Assembly (NCBI GenBank): GCA_028282685.1
Contig: JANQHK010000028.1
Coordinates: 1-36,154, forward strand
Length of the DNA: 36,154 nucleotides
Source: Phycisphaeraceae bacterium
GTDB taxonomy: Bacteria; Planctomycetota; Phycisphaerae; Phycisphaerales; Zrk34
Direction of reading: 5' to 3'
Position 1 is the first letter of the stretch. The number at the start of each line of letters is the position of its first letter. The position numbers were made by a program, and so were the translations under genes. Positions 7,449-15,341 of the stretch are shown one piece after another. The notes below the pieces were generated by a model. That model made no database searches, had not been told where the DNA came from, and worked only from the letters and a program-made list of their open reading frames with translations.

Positions 7449-8504
7449 TTACCAACCCAGCACATACGCGAAGATCAGCGGTGCGACGATCGTCGCATCG
7501 GATTCGATGACGAACTTGGGCGTATCCACGTCGAGCTTGCCCCAGGTGATTTTTTCCGTGGGAATCGCGCCGGAGTACGAGCCGTAGCTGGTGGTCGAAT
7601 CGCTGATCTGGCAGAAGTAAGCCCAGTACGGGCACGCTCGGCGCAGATCCTGGTGGATCATTGGCACCACGCAGATCGGAAAGTCCCCGGCAATGCCCCC
7701 GCCGATCTGAAAGAAACCCACCGTGCATTCGGCGTCTTCGGGGCGGACGGTTTGGGTTGCGACAATGCCGCCGTCGGGTGAGCCGGCCTGCTCGGGGGCG
7801 ATTTCGTAGAGATCCTTGCCCGTGGTGGTTTTGACGTACCAATGCGCGAGGTCGCGCATGTACTCGGCGCCGCTGCGCACGAGGTGACAGCCGGACAATT
7901 CACCGGTGATCACGTGGGCGACGAAGATGTTGCCGAGCGTGGAATCCTCCCAGCCGGGCGCCCACATCGGCAGGTTTTTTTCCGCCGCCGCCACCAGCCA
8001 GCTGTCCGCCGGGTCGATCCGGTAAGCGTCCCTGATCCACCCCTCGTTGATCAACTGGTAGAGGTACTGGTGCGGGAAGAAACGTTCATCGCGGTCATCG
8101 GCGCGCTTCCATAACTCGAAGACCTGGCTCTCAATGGCGCGGAACGCTTTGTCCTCCGGAATGCACGTATCGGTCACGCGGTTCAGCCCCGCGTGCTCCA
8201 AATCCTTTTCCTGCTGCGGGGTCAGGTTCCGCCAGTCGGGAATCCGCCGGTAATGATCGTGCGCGACGAGATTGAAAACGTCCTCTTCGAGGTTGGCCCC
8301 GGTGCAGGTAATCGCGTGCACCTTATCCTGCCGGATCATCTCGGCCAGCGACAGACCGAGTTCCGCGGTGCTCATCGCCCCGGCCAGCGTGACCATCATC
8401 TTCCCGCCTGATTCGAGGTGCTTTTCGTATGCCTCGGCGGCCTCGCGCATCGTCGCGGCGTTGAAGTGGCGGTAATGATGCTCGATGAATTTTCGAATGT
8501 GCAT
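7449..8504 (-). CDS. Deoxyhypusine-synthase-family protein, probably a polyamine enzyme
   Basis: 351 aa from the ATG at 8504, where family similarity begins (MHIRKFIEHHYRHFNAATM); the open frame extends 26 codons upstream but those look non-coding, and no Shine-Dalgarno is evident. NAD-binding and active-site features of deoxyhypusine synthase are present: KMMVTLAGAMSTAELG (near residue 35), TCTGANLEEDVFN, and GSYSGA followed by TWGKL, whose lysine (about Lys323) matches the enamine-forming catalytic lysine. Eukaryotic DHS modifies eIF5A, which bacteria lack; bacterial relatives are thought to move the aminobutyl or aminopropyl unit between small polyamines, for example to homospermidine. The gene faces speB, which makes putrescine, supporting a polyamine role. 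It lies downstream of topA on the same strand. The family is sure; the substrate is inference. Confidence 0.9.
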   Translation of the reverse strand: MHIRKFIEHHYRHFNAATMREAAEAYEKHLESGGKMMVTLAGAMSTAELGLSLAEMIRQDKVHAITCTGANLEEDVFNLVAHDHYRRIPDWRNLTPQQEKDLEHAGLNRVTDTCIPEDKAFRAIESQVFELWKRADDRDERFFPHQYLYQLINEGWIRDAYRIDPADSWLVAAAEKNLPMWAPGWEDSTLGNIFVAHVITGELSGCHLVRSGAEYMRDLAHWYVKTTTGKDLYEIAPEQAGSPDGGIVATQTVRPEDAECTVGFFQIGGGIAGDFPICVVPMIHQDLRRACPYWAYFCQISDSTTSYGSYSGAIPTEKITWGKLDVDTPKFVIESDATIVAPLIFAYVLGW

Positions 8505-8584
8505 GGAAAACAGTTTCGATGCAGATGATGTGACGTGCAAGTTTGTGGGAATTGCATGGGCACTGAAGTGACCACGCCTCAAGT

Positions 8585-8608
8585 CTCACGACTCACGACT
8601 CAGGACTG
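8585..8608. repeat. Heptad array between topA and the DHS-like gene
   Basis: Three successive 7-base units of the form CTCACGA (CTCACGA, CTCACGA, CTCAGGA) followed by CTG. It ends three bases before the topA stop codon (8611-8613). The array is one-sided here; no inverted partner is seen in the gap. Confidence 0.7.
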
Positions 8609-8610
8609 CA

Positions 8611-11277
8611 TCACACTTCGGAATACTCTGCGTTGGTTTCTTCGGGCGTGTCTTCTTCGCCGGTGATGTGCGGCGTGTAGTCGTCGCCGATGACGGAGCC
8701 ATCCGTCTTTTTGATCGGTTCCTGGGGATGCTGTTTTTCCCAGTTCATCAGCTCCAGTTCCCACTTCTTCTGCACGTCTTCTTCCAGAGACTTCCAGCCG
8801 ACGCGTCCCTTGCACTTGGGGAAGTTGTTGCAGCTGAGCCAGGGCCCGCGCTTGGAGCGGCGCAGGTTCATCACGCCATCGTCGCATTTGTCGCAGGGGA
8901 TATCGGTTTCCAGCGGCGGAGGCGTGGGGTGCTTGACGCAACCCTTCTTATCGAGGTTCACGATGCCGTCGCAATCCGGGTACTTCGAGCAGGAAAGGAA
9001 CTCGCCGAACCGTCCCTTGCGTTTGGCCATGGGGGCTCCGCACTTGGGGCAGGCGATGTCGGTGTGCTGTTCGGGGATCGGCTTGCCCTCGCGATCGACC
9101 GGCGAGGCGTACTTGCATTCGGGGTAGTTGGCGCAACTGAGGAATCGGCCGTTTTTGCCGAAGCGGTACATGGTGTCGCCGCCGCAGTCCGGGCATTTGT
9201 ACGGCGCCGGTTGCGTTTCGGCCTTGGCGTGGCTCATCAACTCGTGCGCCTTGGCCAGGTTGTCCTGGAACGGGCCGTAGAACTTGCGAAGCATTTCCAC
9301 CCAGTCGTGGTGCTTCTCCTCCACGGCGTCGAGCTCCGCTTCCATGTCGCGCGTGTAGCCAATGTCCATCACGCGCGGAAAACCCTCGGTCAACTTATCC
9401 GTGACCACCCCCCCCAGGTCCGTGCAGTGGAAGCGACCGCGGATCTTCTCCACGTACTTGCGCTGCTGAATCACCGAGATGATCTGCGCGTAAGTGCTGG
9501 GCCGACCGATGCCCTCCGATTCCAGCTTCTTCACCAGCGACGCCTCGGAATAGCGCGGCGGGGGGGAAGTGAACTTCTGCATCGGATCGATCTGCAGCGG
9601 CTCGACGGTCTGCCCCTCCGCCAGCTTCGGCAGAATGGCTTCGTCTTCCGGGTGCGGCGCGCCGCAGACTTTGTAATGTCCGTCGAAGACGAGCGTGCGC
9701 CCGCTGCCGCGGAATTTCACCGTGGCCCCGCCGTCGCCCGCCGCGATGAGGACCGTGGTCGAATCCCACTGGGCCGGCGTCATCTGGCAGGCCACGAAAC
9801 GCTCCCAGATCAACCGGTACAACTTGTACTGCTGGTCGTTGAGCGAGTTTTTCACGGCGGGGTGATCGGGGGTGAGCGTTACGTCGGTGGGGCGGATCGC
9901 TTCGTGCGCTTCCTGCGCCTGCTTGTTGGTCGAGCCGAAGAAGTTGGGCTTGGCGGGCAGGTAGTCGTCGCCGAAATTTTGACCGATGAAATCGCGCGCC
10001 ATTTGAATCGCGTCGCCGGACAGGTGCGTCGAATCGGTTCGCATGTAAGTGATCAGACCGACCTGCCCCATGCCCTTCAGGTCCACGCCTTCGTACAGTT
10101 GCTGCGCGGCGCGCATGGTGGCGGCGGCGGTGAAGCCGATGCGATTGGCCGCGGCCTGCTGGAGCGTGGACGTGATGAACGGCGCGCCCGGTCGGCTGCC
10201 GGTGCGCTTGGTGGTGATGGATTCGATCGCAAAGCCAGGGCGGCTCCCGGCGGGAGCGCCGATGAGCGTGACGCGGTTCTTCGCCGGGCCTTTGCCGCGC
10301 GGGTCTTCGACTTCCTTGCGCTCGATCAGTTCAAAGCCGGCGGCTTGTGCAATTTGCAGGGCCTGCTCGGCATTTTTCGGTTCGACTTTTTCGCCGTTGG
10401 CCTCGACCAACTCGGTCAGGATGCCCCCGCGCTCGGCCAGCCACGCCAGTTTCTGGCGTTGCGTCAGTCCGTTGGCGGCCCCGTTGCTGTTCCCGTTGCC
10501 GTTGCCATTTTTTCGCGGCGCCTCGGCCGCCTCGGCCAGCAGTTTGGCCCAGTCGTTGCGGTGGGTTTTGGCGTGGGGGAGATCGGCGGTGAAATAGCCG
10601 GCGATCTTCCAGTATTCCTCGGGGACGAACGCCTGGATTTCGCGCTCGCGCTCGGCCACCAGCCGCACCGCCACCGACTGCACGCGCCCGGCGCTCAATC
10701 CTCCCGCCACCTTCTTCCACAGCAGCGGGGAGACCTGGTAGCCGACGATGCGATCGAGAATTCGTCTGGCCTGCTGCGCGTTGACCTTGTCCATGTCCAG
10801 CGTGTGCGGATCTTCAAAGGCGCGTGTGATCTCGTTTTTCGTGATGGCATTGAAGACAACGCGCTTGGCGCGGTCGGTCGGAACGCCCAGTGCCTCGGCC
10901 AGGTGCCAGGCAATCGCCTCGCCTTCTCGATCCAAGTCGGTCGCCAGCCAGACATCCTCGGCCTGGTTGGCGGCTTTTTTCAGTTGCTGGACGGTTTTGC
11001 CCTTGCCGGTGATCAGTTCGTAGGTGGGTTTGAAGCCGTCCTCGATATCGACGCCGGGCACCGGCTGATCGACACCCTTGGGGTTGCGCTTGGGCAGGTC
11101 TCGGATGTGGCCCACGCTGGCCATGACCACGTAATCGGGGCCGAGGTATTTGTTGATGGTCTTGGCCTTGGCCGGACTCTCGACGATCACCAGGTGCTTA
11201 CCGGCGGCATCGGGGGCCTTCGCCGCGGAACTGCCGGAGCGCTTGGAACGACGTTTTGTGGTCTTCTTTTTGGCCAT
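8611..11277 (-). CDS. topA: DNA topoisomerase I (type IA) TopA
   Basis: 888 aa (E. coli TopA 865 aa). Relaxes negatively supercoiled DNA by cutting one strand through a phosphotyrosine. A basic leader (1-27) precedes the Toprim domain: VIVESPAKAKTI (30-41) and DLDREGEAIAWH (114-125). The active-site tyrosine is Tyr411 in GLITYMRTDS. Further family motifs are EAHEAIRPTD and EGIGRPSTYA. The C-terminus holds three four-cysteine zinc ribbons: CPDCGG...CANYPEC, CPKCGA...CSKYPDC and CDKCDD...CNNFPKC. An Asn/Gly run at about 257-270 looks like a low-complexity insertion in a surface loop. A consensus TTGACA lies 95-100 bases upstream of the ATG. The acidic tail ends in the motif-free TNAEYSEV. No Shine-Dalgarno is seen at the ATG. 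Confidence 0.98.
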   Translation of the reverse strand: MAKKKTTKRRSKRSGSSAAKAPDAAGKHLVIVESPAKAKTINKYLGPDYVVMASVGHIRDLPKRNPKGVDQPVPGVDIEDGFKPTYELITGKGKTVQQLKKAANQAEDVWLATDLDREGEAIAWHLAEALGVPTDRAKRVVFNAITKNEITRAFEDPHTLDMDKVNAQQARRILDRIVGYQVSPLLWKKVAGGLSAGRVQSVAVRLVAEREREIQAFVPEEYWKIAGYFTADLPHAKTHRNDWAKLLAEAAEAPRKNGNGNGNSNGAANGLTQRQKLAWLAERGGILTELVEANGEKVEPKNAEQALQIAQAAGFELIERKEVEDPRGKGPAKNRVTLIGAPAGSRPGFAIESITTKRTGSRPGAPFITSTLQQAAANRIGFTAAATMRAAQQLYEGVDLKGMGQVGLITYMRTDSTHLSGDAIQMARDFIGQNFGDDYLPAKPNFFGSTNKQAQEAHEAIRPTDVTLTPDHPAVKNSLNDQQYKLYRLIWERFVACQMTPAQWDSTTVLIAAGDGGATVKFRGSGRTLVFDGHYKVCGAPHPEDEAILPKLAEGQTVEPLQIDPMQKFTSPPPRYSEASLVKKLESEGIGRPSTYAQIISVIQQRKYVEKIRGRFHCTDLGGVVTDKLTEGFPRVMDIGYTRDMEAELDAVEEKHHDWVEMLRKFYGPFQDNLAKAHELMSHAKAETQPAPYKCPDCGGDTMYRFGKNGRFLSCANYPECKYASPVDREGKPIPEQHTDIACPKCGAPMAKRKGRFGEFLSCSKYPDCDGIVNLDKKGCVKHPTPPPLETDIPCDKCDDGVMNLRRSKRGPWLSCNNFPKCKGRVGWKSLEEDVQKKWELELMNWEKQHPQEPIKKTDGSVIGDDYTPHITGEEDTPEETNAEYSEV

Positions 11278-11349
11278 GGTGTAATGGGCGATATCGGCAG
11301 GAGCCGATCCGATCTTCGAGGGTTTTTCCCCGTTCGTGAGGCCCGATGA

Positions 11350-11377
11350 ATTGAACGCTTGGGAAATGATTTGTCAA
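11350..11377 (-). promoter_or_regulatory. Predicted sigma-70-type promoter of topA
   Basis: On the minus strand TTGACA (11377-11372) is a perfect -35, followed after 16 bases by TTCAAT (11355-11350), four of six matches to the -10 consensus. Transcription would start near 11343, giving a leader of about 65 nt. The remaining miaA-topA gap shows nothing else recognisable. Confidence 0.5.
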
Positions 11378-11489
11378 GTTGCGTACTTAAAGCCATGTAA
11401 AATATGACTTTGCATGAATTGCCGTGGCGGCTTCGCGGCCCGGGTCGGGCGGGATTTTCATCGGATCGGGTTTCCGGGCGGCGCTCCGG

Positions 11490-12434
11490 TCAGCCGGACA
11501 AAGCCGAGCGGACCCGTTCGATCGCCTTCTCCGCCAGGTCGGCCGGGGAGGATTGCTCGGCCTCGAGCCAATGCACGTCCCGATACCGCTTCAGCCAGGT
11601 GCGCTGCTGCTTGGCGAATCGGCGGGTGTCGATTTTCACCTGCTCGATGGCCTGGTCCCGCGTGCATCGGCCGGCCAGGTGTTCCAGCACCTGCCTGGTT
11701 CCGATCGCCTCGCGCGCCTGGGGCCCGAGTCGGCCGGCTTCCAGCAGCCGCCGGGTTTCACCCACCAGGTCCTCGCGATCCGCGGCGGGCTCGAACATCG
11801 CCTTGACGCGCGCGTTGATCCGCCGGTTGATCGCTTCGACCGGCCAGTGCAGTCCGATCAGAATCGGATCGTGACGGTATCCCGCATTCCCTTCGCTCCA
11901 TTGTTCCTGCAATTCACTGATGCGCTTGCCCGTGGCGTGATACACCTCCAGCGCGCGCACCATCCGCTTGCGGTCCATGGGTTTGATCGTTTGGGCGGCG
12001 GCGGGATCGACCTCGGCCAAACGCGCGTGCAACTGCCGGGCTTCGACATCACGCAGGGTCTGGCGAAAGTCCGGATCGGCCGGGGGCCCCTCGAACATGC
12101 CCTCCAGCAGCGTCTTGATATACAGGTTGGTCCCGCCCACGACGACGGGCAACACGCTGCGCTGGTGCATGTCCGCGATCGATCGCTCCGCAGATTCCAG
12201 CCAGTCGGCCACGGTCCACGGTTCGGTCGGCTCGACGCAATCGACCAGATGATGCACCACGGCATCGCGTTGCTCAGCGGTCGGCTTGGCCGTGCCGGCG
12301 TCGAGGCCGCGGTAGACCTGCATCGAATCGGCGCTGACGATTTCGCCGCCGCATTGCTGCGCGACCGCCACCGCCAGGTCGCTCTTGCCTCCCGCGGTGG
12401 GGCCGAGAATGACAACGATCCGTTGCGTATCCAT
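11490..12434 (-). CDS. miaA: tRNA dimethylallyltransferase MiaA
   Basis: 314 aa, normal length. Transfers a dimethylallyl group to A37 of tRNAs reading UNN codons, improving decoding. The P-loop is GPTAGGKS (11-18); SADSMQVYRGLDAGTAKP (about 34-51) binds tRNA and contains the catalytic Asp; VVGGTNLYIK (about 98-107) and DRKRMVRALEV (about 153-163) are further signatures; the C-terminal DTRRFAKQQRTWLKR segment binds the anticodon stem-loop. All key residues look intact. The start ATG lies 10 bases from a CCACAGAG-type repeat word (12447-12454). Downstream on the same strand is a 212-base gap before topA, which has its own promoter. Confidence 0.97.
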   Translation of the reverse strand: MDTQRIVVILGPTAGGKSDLAVAVAQQCGGEIVSADSMQVYRGLDAGTAKPTAEQRDAVVHHLVDCVEPTEPWTVADWLESAERSIADMHQRSVLPVVVGGTNLYIKTLLEGMFEGPPADPDFRQTLRDVEARQLHARLAEVDPAAAQTIKPMDRKRMVRALEVYHATGKRISELQEQWSEGNAGYRHDPILIGLHWPVEAINRRINARVKAMFEPAADREDLVGETRRLLEAGRLGPQAREAIGTRQVLEHLAGRCTRDQAIEQVKIDTRRFAKQQRTWLKRYRDVHWLEAEQSSPADLAEKAIERVRSALSG

Positions 12435-12446
12435 GCGTGTATTTCA

Positions 12447-12592
12447 CCACAGAGAACCGCGGAGGGCCACAGTGGAGGCGTATTTCTGATTTATGATTTC
12501 GGATTTCTGATTTCTGATTTCTCGTGTCTCACACACTTTCTCAGGCATGGTCTTCGTACTAAATCAGAAATCAAAAATCAGCAATCAGAAAT
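12447..12592. repeat. Inverted heptad arrays between miaA and yjbQ
   Basis: Six contiguous 7-base units at 12482-12523 (ATTTCTG and variants) face four to five units at 12561-12592 (AAATCAG and variants), the reverse complement of the same word. The pair could fold into a hairpin with about 35 bases of loop. The right array contains the stop codon and last five codons of yjbQ. A CCACAGAG octad-type word also occurs at 12447-12454, near the miaA start. Confidence 0.9.
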
Positions 12593-12979
12593 GGCTTTCA
12601 CATGCACCTGCCGGTGGCGCGGGCCGTCGAACTCGCAGAAGAAGATGCCCTGCCAGGCGCCCAGCATCAGTTTGCCGTCTTCGATCAGCACCGTGGCGCT
12701 CGATCCCATCATCGAAGCTTTCACGTGCGCGGCGGCGTTGCCCTCGGCGTGACGGTAAAACGGCTGGTCCCACGGCGCCATCTTGTCGAGCTGGGCGATG
12801 ATGTCCGCGGCGACATCCGGGTCGGCGTTTTCGTTAATCGTCACCCCCGCCGTGGTGTGCGGTACGTAAACCACCACCCGCCCGTTGCTCACCCCCGCCC
12901 GCTCGACGATCCGCCGAACCTGCGGCGTGATGGCGATGAACTCGTCCCGGCTGTGCGTTTTCACGTTGAAGCTTTCCAT
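12578..12979 (-). CDS. yjbQ: YjbQ/UPF0047 family protein
   Basis: 133 aa from the ATG at 12979; the open frame extends 37 codons upstream, but only through the CCGAA-type repeat, so that start is rejected. The UPF0047 signature is clear: VVVYVPHTTAGVTINENADP (about residues 36-55), then FYRHAEGNAAAHVKASMMGS, GAWQGIFFCEFDGPRHRQV. Members are small trimeric proteins with conserved His residues; thiamine-phosphate synthase activity has been reported for some, but the physiological role is not settled. The last residues, AISDC, and the TGA stop are encoded by the heptad array downstream, so the natural C-terminus (usually ending soon after the FDGPR segment) was overwritten or slightly lengthened. 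It is on the same strand as miaA and upstream of it. Confidence 0.93.
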   Translation of the reverse strand: MESFNVKTHSRDEFIAITPQVRRIVERAGVSNGRVVVYVPHTTAGVTINENADPDVAADIIAQLDKMAPWDQPFYRHAEGNAAAHVKASMMGSSATVLIEDGKLMLGAWQGIFFCEFDGPRHRQVHVKAISDC

Positions 12980-12997
12980 GGGAACATCATATCGGCT

Positions 12998-13123
12998 AAA
13001 CCCGAAGTCCGAATGCCGAAAACCGAAACAAACCCAAAGCCCCAATACCAGAACATCGGCGAAGGCATTGGGATTTGGAATTTTGAGCATGGATTCCGGT
13101 TTCAGAATTCGGGCTTCGGGTTT
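12998..13123. repeat. Inverted CCCGAA heptad arrays between yjbQ and pgk
   Basis: Four 7-base units at 13001-13028 (CCCGAAG, TCCGAAT and similar) face four units of the reverse-complement type at about 13093-13120. Inner words (CCCAAT / ATTGGG at about 13041 and 13067) also pair, so the block could fold into one long imperfect hairpin. It occupies about half of the 227-base space between the divergent yjbQ and pgk starts, on the yjbQ side. Confidence 0.85.
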
Positions 13124-13206
13124 GGCACGATGTGCTCTTTGACAGCCGCGTTGCGCTTGTTACATTGTCCGATTCACACCGCACCCAGGCGATGGAGTGT
13201 TAAGAC

Positions 13207-14415
13207 ATGGCGAAGAAAACAATTACCGATGTGGACGTGGCGGGCAAGACCGTCCTGATGCGCGTGGATTTCAACGTGCCCCTCGATGACAACGCCAACG
13301 TCACCGACGACCGGCGCATCCGCATGGCGCTGCCGTCGATCACCAGCGTGATCGAGCGCGGCGGGAAGCTGATCCTCATGAGCCACCTCGGTCGCCCCAG
13401 GGGCGAGGCCGGCGATGAGAAGTATTCGCTCAAACCGGCCGCGGAAAAGTTGAGCGAACTGCTCGGCAAGCCGGTCGCCTTCGCCGCCGACACGATCGGC
13501 GACGACGCCAAGGCCAAGGCCGCGGCGCTGGGCGACGGCGATGTGCTGGTGATCGAAAACCTGCGCTTCGACAAGCGCGAGAAGAAGGGCGATGAAACCT
13601 TCGCCGGCGAACTGGCCGCGATGGCCGACGCGTATTGCAACGATGCCTTCGGCACCTGCCACCGTGAGCATGCGTCGATGTACGCCGTGCCGAAGTTGAT
13701 GAAGGATGCGGGCAAGCCGGCCGTGGTCGGGTTTCTCGTCGAAAAGGAAATCCAGTATCTCGATGACACGCTCGGCAATCCGGCGCGGCCGTTCGTCGCC
13801 ATACTCGGCGGCAAGAAGGTCTCGGACAAGATCGCCGTAATCGACAATCTGCTGAATCTGTGCGACAAGGTGTTGATCGGTGGTGCGATGGCGTATGCCT
13901 TCGCCGCGGCGCAGGGCCAACAGATCGGCGGCAGCTACCTCGGCGCCGATGAGGATGAGAAAACCAACGCCGTGACCGAGGCGAAGAAGCTGTTCGAAAA
14001 GGGCGGCGATAAACTCGTCCTGCCCGTCGATACCCACTGCGGCGATGCGTTCAGCAGCGATTGCAACAAGAACATCTGCAAAGACGACATCGAAGCCGGC
14101 TGGGAAGGACTGGACATCGGCCCGGAAACGATCGCGCTCTACACCGGCCTGATCGCCGACGCGAAGACGGTGGTCTGGAACGGTCCGATGGGCGTGTTCG
14201 AGATGCCGCCGTTCGACGCCGGCACCAAGGCCGTCGCCCGGGCCATCGCCGATGCCGATTGCGTTTCGATCATCGGCGGCGGGGATTCGGCCGCGGCCGT
14301 CCAGCAGCTCGGTTTCGCCGAGCAGGTCTCGCACGTTTCCACCGGCGGCGGCGCGTCCCTGGAAAAACTGGAAGGCAAATCCTTCGCCGCCGTGGATATC
14401 CTCGACGAGAAGTAA
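13207..14415 (+). CDS. pgk: Phosphoglycerate kinase
   Basis: 402 aa, the standard length. Catalyses the ATP-forming step from 1,3-bisphosphoglycerate to 3-phosphoglycerate in glycolysis, reversible in gluconeogenesis. Signature segments in order: [12 protein letters not shown] (about 16-27), SHLGRPRGE (about 59-67), [16 protein letters not shown] (about 116-131), [13 protein letters not shown] (about 143-155), LGGKKVSDK (about 200-208), WNGPMGVFE (about 321-329) and [10 protein letters not shown] plus STGGGASLE near the C-terminus (nucleotide-binding). GGAG lies 11 bases before the ATG. A clear intrinsic terminator follows, so pgk is probably monocistronic. Confidence 0.98.
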   Translation: MAKKTITDVDVAGKTVLMRVDFNVPLDDNANVTDDRRIRMALPSITSVIERGGKLILMSHLGRPRGEAGDEKYSLKPAAEKLSELLGKPVAFAADTIGDDAKAKAAALGDGDVLVIENLRFDKREKKGDETFAGELAAMADAYCNDAFGTCHREHASMYAVPKLMKDAGKPAVVGFLVEKEIQYLDDTLGNPARPFVAILGGKKVSDKIAVIDNLLNLCDKVLIGGAMAYAFAAAQGQQIGGSYLGADEDEKTNAVTEAKKLFEKGGDKLVLPVDTHCGDAFSSDCNKNICKDDIEAGWEGLDIGPETIALYTGLIADAKTVVWNGPMGVFEMPPFDAGTKAVARAIADADCVSIIGGGDSAAAVQQLGFAEQVSHVSTGGGASLEKLEGKSFAAVDILDEK

Positions 14416-14453
14416 TTGTCGATTTCGGATGTCGATTGAATTGAGCTGCCAAG

Positions 14454-14477
14454 CCCCACCCTTCAGGGTGGGGTTTT
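14454..14477 (+). terminator. Intrinsic terminator of pgk
   Basis: CCCCACCC - TTCA - GGGTGGGG is a perfect 8-bp GC hairpin with a tetraloop, followed directly by TTTT and then CAAAAAT. It lies 38 bases after the pgk stop codon and 25 bases before the rpe start. Confidence 0.88.
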
Positions 14478-14488
14478 CAAAAATAGTT

Positions 14489-14496
14489 GGTATGCT
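14489..14496 (+). promoter_or_regulatory. Extended -10 element of rpe
   Basis: TGG followed by TATGCT (14491-14496) fits an extended -10; no -35 is visible because the terminator hairpin occupies that place. Transcription would start about at the ATG (14503), so the mRNA may be leaderless or nearly so. Confidence 0.4.
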
Positions 14497-14502
14497 GTAC
14501 CC

Positions 14503-15198
14503 ATGCCGTCCCGCTGTCATTTGCTGAACGATCCGCCGCGCCTGCCGATGATTTTTCCCTCGGTGCTCGGCTGTGACATGACGCGCATTCTCGACGAGTG
14601 CCGTTCGGCCTTTGACGCCGGGGTCGATGCCCTGCACATCGACATCATGGACGGCCACTTCGTGCCGAACCTGACGATGGGCCCGCGGATTGTCCAGTTG
14701 TTGCGCGAGCATTTTCCCGATGCGTATCTCGATGTGCACCTGATGCTGGACCACCCGGAGAAGTTTGTTACGCCGTTCGCCGATGCCGGGGCGAACAACA
14801 TTACTTATCACATCGAGCCGACCGTGGGCCGCGACAAGTTCAACGAGCACGAACTGCTGCGCATGATCCACGGCTGCGGTTGTCAGGCCGGGATCTGCAT
14901 CAATCCCCACACGCCGCCGCAGTCGATCGAGCACCTGCTGATCGAAGTGGACTTGGTGTTGGTGATGAGCGTGCACCCGGGATTCGGGGGGCAGAAGTTC
15001 ATGCCCGAAGTGCTCGACAGCGCCCGCTGGTTGTCGCAGCGCAAGCCGGATCACGTGCGGTTGCAGATGGACGGCGGAATCAACCCGGACACCACCGCAC
15101 TGGCCCGCGATGCGGGGGTGGATGTCATCGTCGCCGGGACGGCATTCTTCCGCAGCGACGACCGCGCCAAAATGTGCGCTACTCTTCGAGGGGAATAA
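14503..15198 (+). CDS. rpe: Ribulose-phosphate 3-epimerase
   Basis: 231 aa (family about 220-230). Interconverts ribulose-5-phosphate and xylulose-5-phosphate in the pentose phosphate pathway; its substrate ribulose-5-phosphate is also what KdsD consumes. TIM-barrel motifs: FPSVLGCDM (18-26; usually APSILSADF), LHIDIMDGHFVPN (44-56) with metal ligands His45 and Asp47, LDVHLM with His79, VMSVHPGFGGQKF (about 153-165) and MDGGIN (about 190-195). The ATG at 14503 gives a 15-residue leader ahead of the barrel; an ATG at 14548 would give the standard start, and neither has a Shine-Dalgarno. The stop codon abuts an octad repeat array. Confidence 0.95.
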   Translation: MPSRCHLLNDPPRLPMIFPSVLGCDMTRILDECRSAFDAGVDALHIDIMDGHFVPNLTMGPRIVQLLREHFPDAYLDVHLMLDHPEKFVTPFADAGANNITYHIEPTVGRDKFNEHELLRMIHGCGCQAGICINPHTPPQSIEHLLIEVDLVLVMSVHPGFGGQKFMPEVLDSARWLSQRKPDHVRLQMDGGINPDTTALARDAGVDVIVAGTAFFRSDDRAKMCATLRGE

Positions 15199-15333
15199 CC
15201 GCAGAGGCGCCGAGTCGCAGAGATGATTCTAAAAAGGAATAATGGAACTGGATGAGTTGAAAATGGAGTGCCGGCCGGGAGTATTGTGAATGAAACGATC
15301 CAAGTGTTACTCTGCGCCTCTGCGTTTCTGTGG
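15199..15333. repeat. Inverted octad arrays between rpe and the HAD gene
   Basis: Three 8-base units at 15199-15222 (CCGCAGAG and variants) face three units at 15310-15333 (CTCTGCGC and variants), the same word on the other strand. The left array starts directly after the rpe TAA; the right array ends nine bases before the next start codon. The 87 bases between show nothing else. Confidence 0.88.
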
Positions 15334-15341
15334 TATTTCTC

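Noticed and set aside
8668-11349. 893-codon plus-strand frame opposite topA
   Set aside because: It mirrors topA in the antisense direction; long antisense frames are expected in high-GC genes.
12980-13090. 37-codon N-terminal extension of yjbQ
   Set aside because: It reads through the CCCGAA heptad array; family similarity begins at the ATG 12979.
12482-13123. CRISPR array
   Set aside because: Units are 7 bases with no spacers; no cas genes are present in the window.
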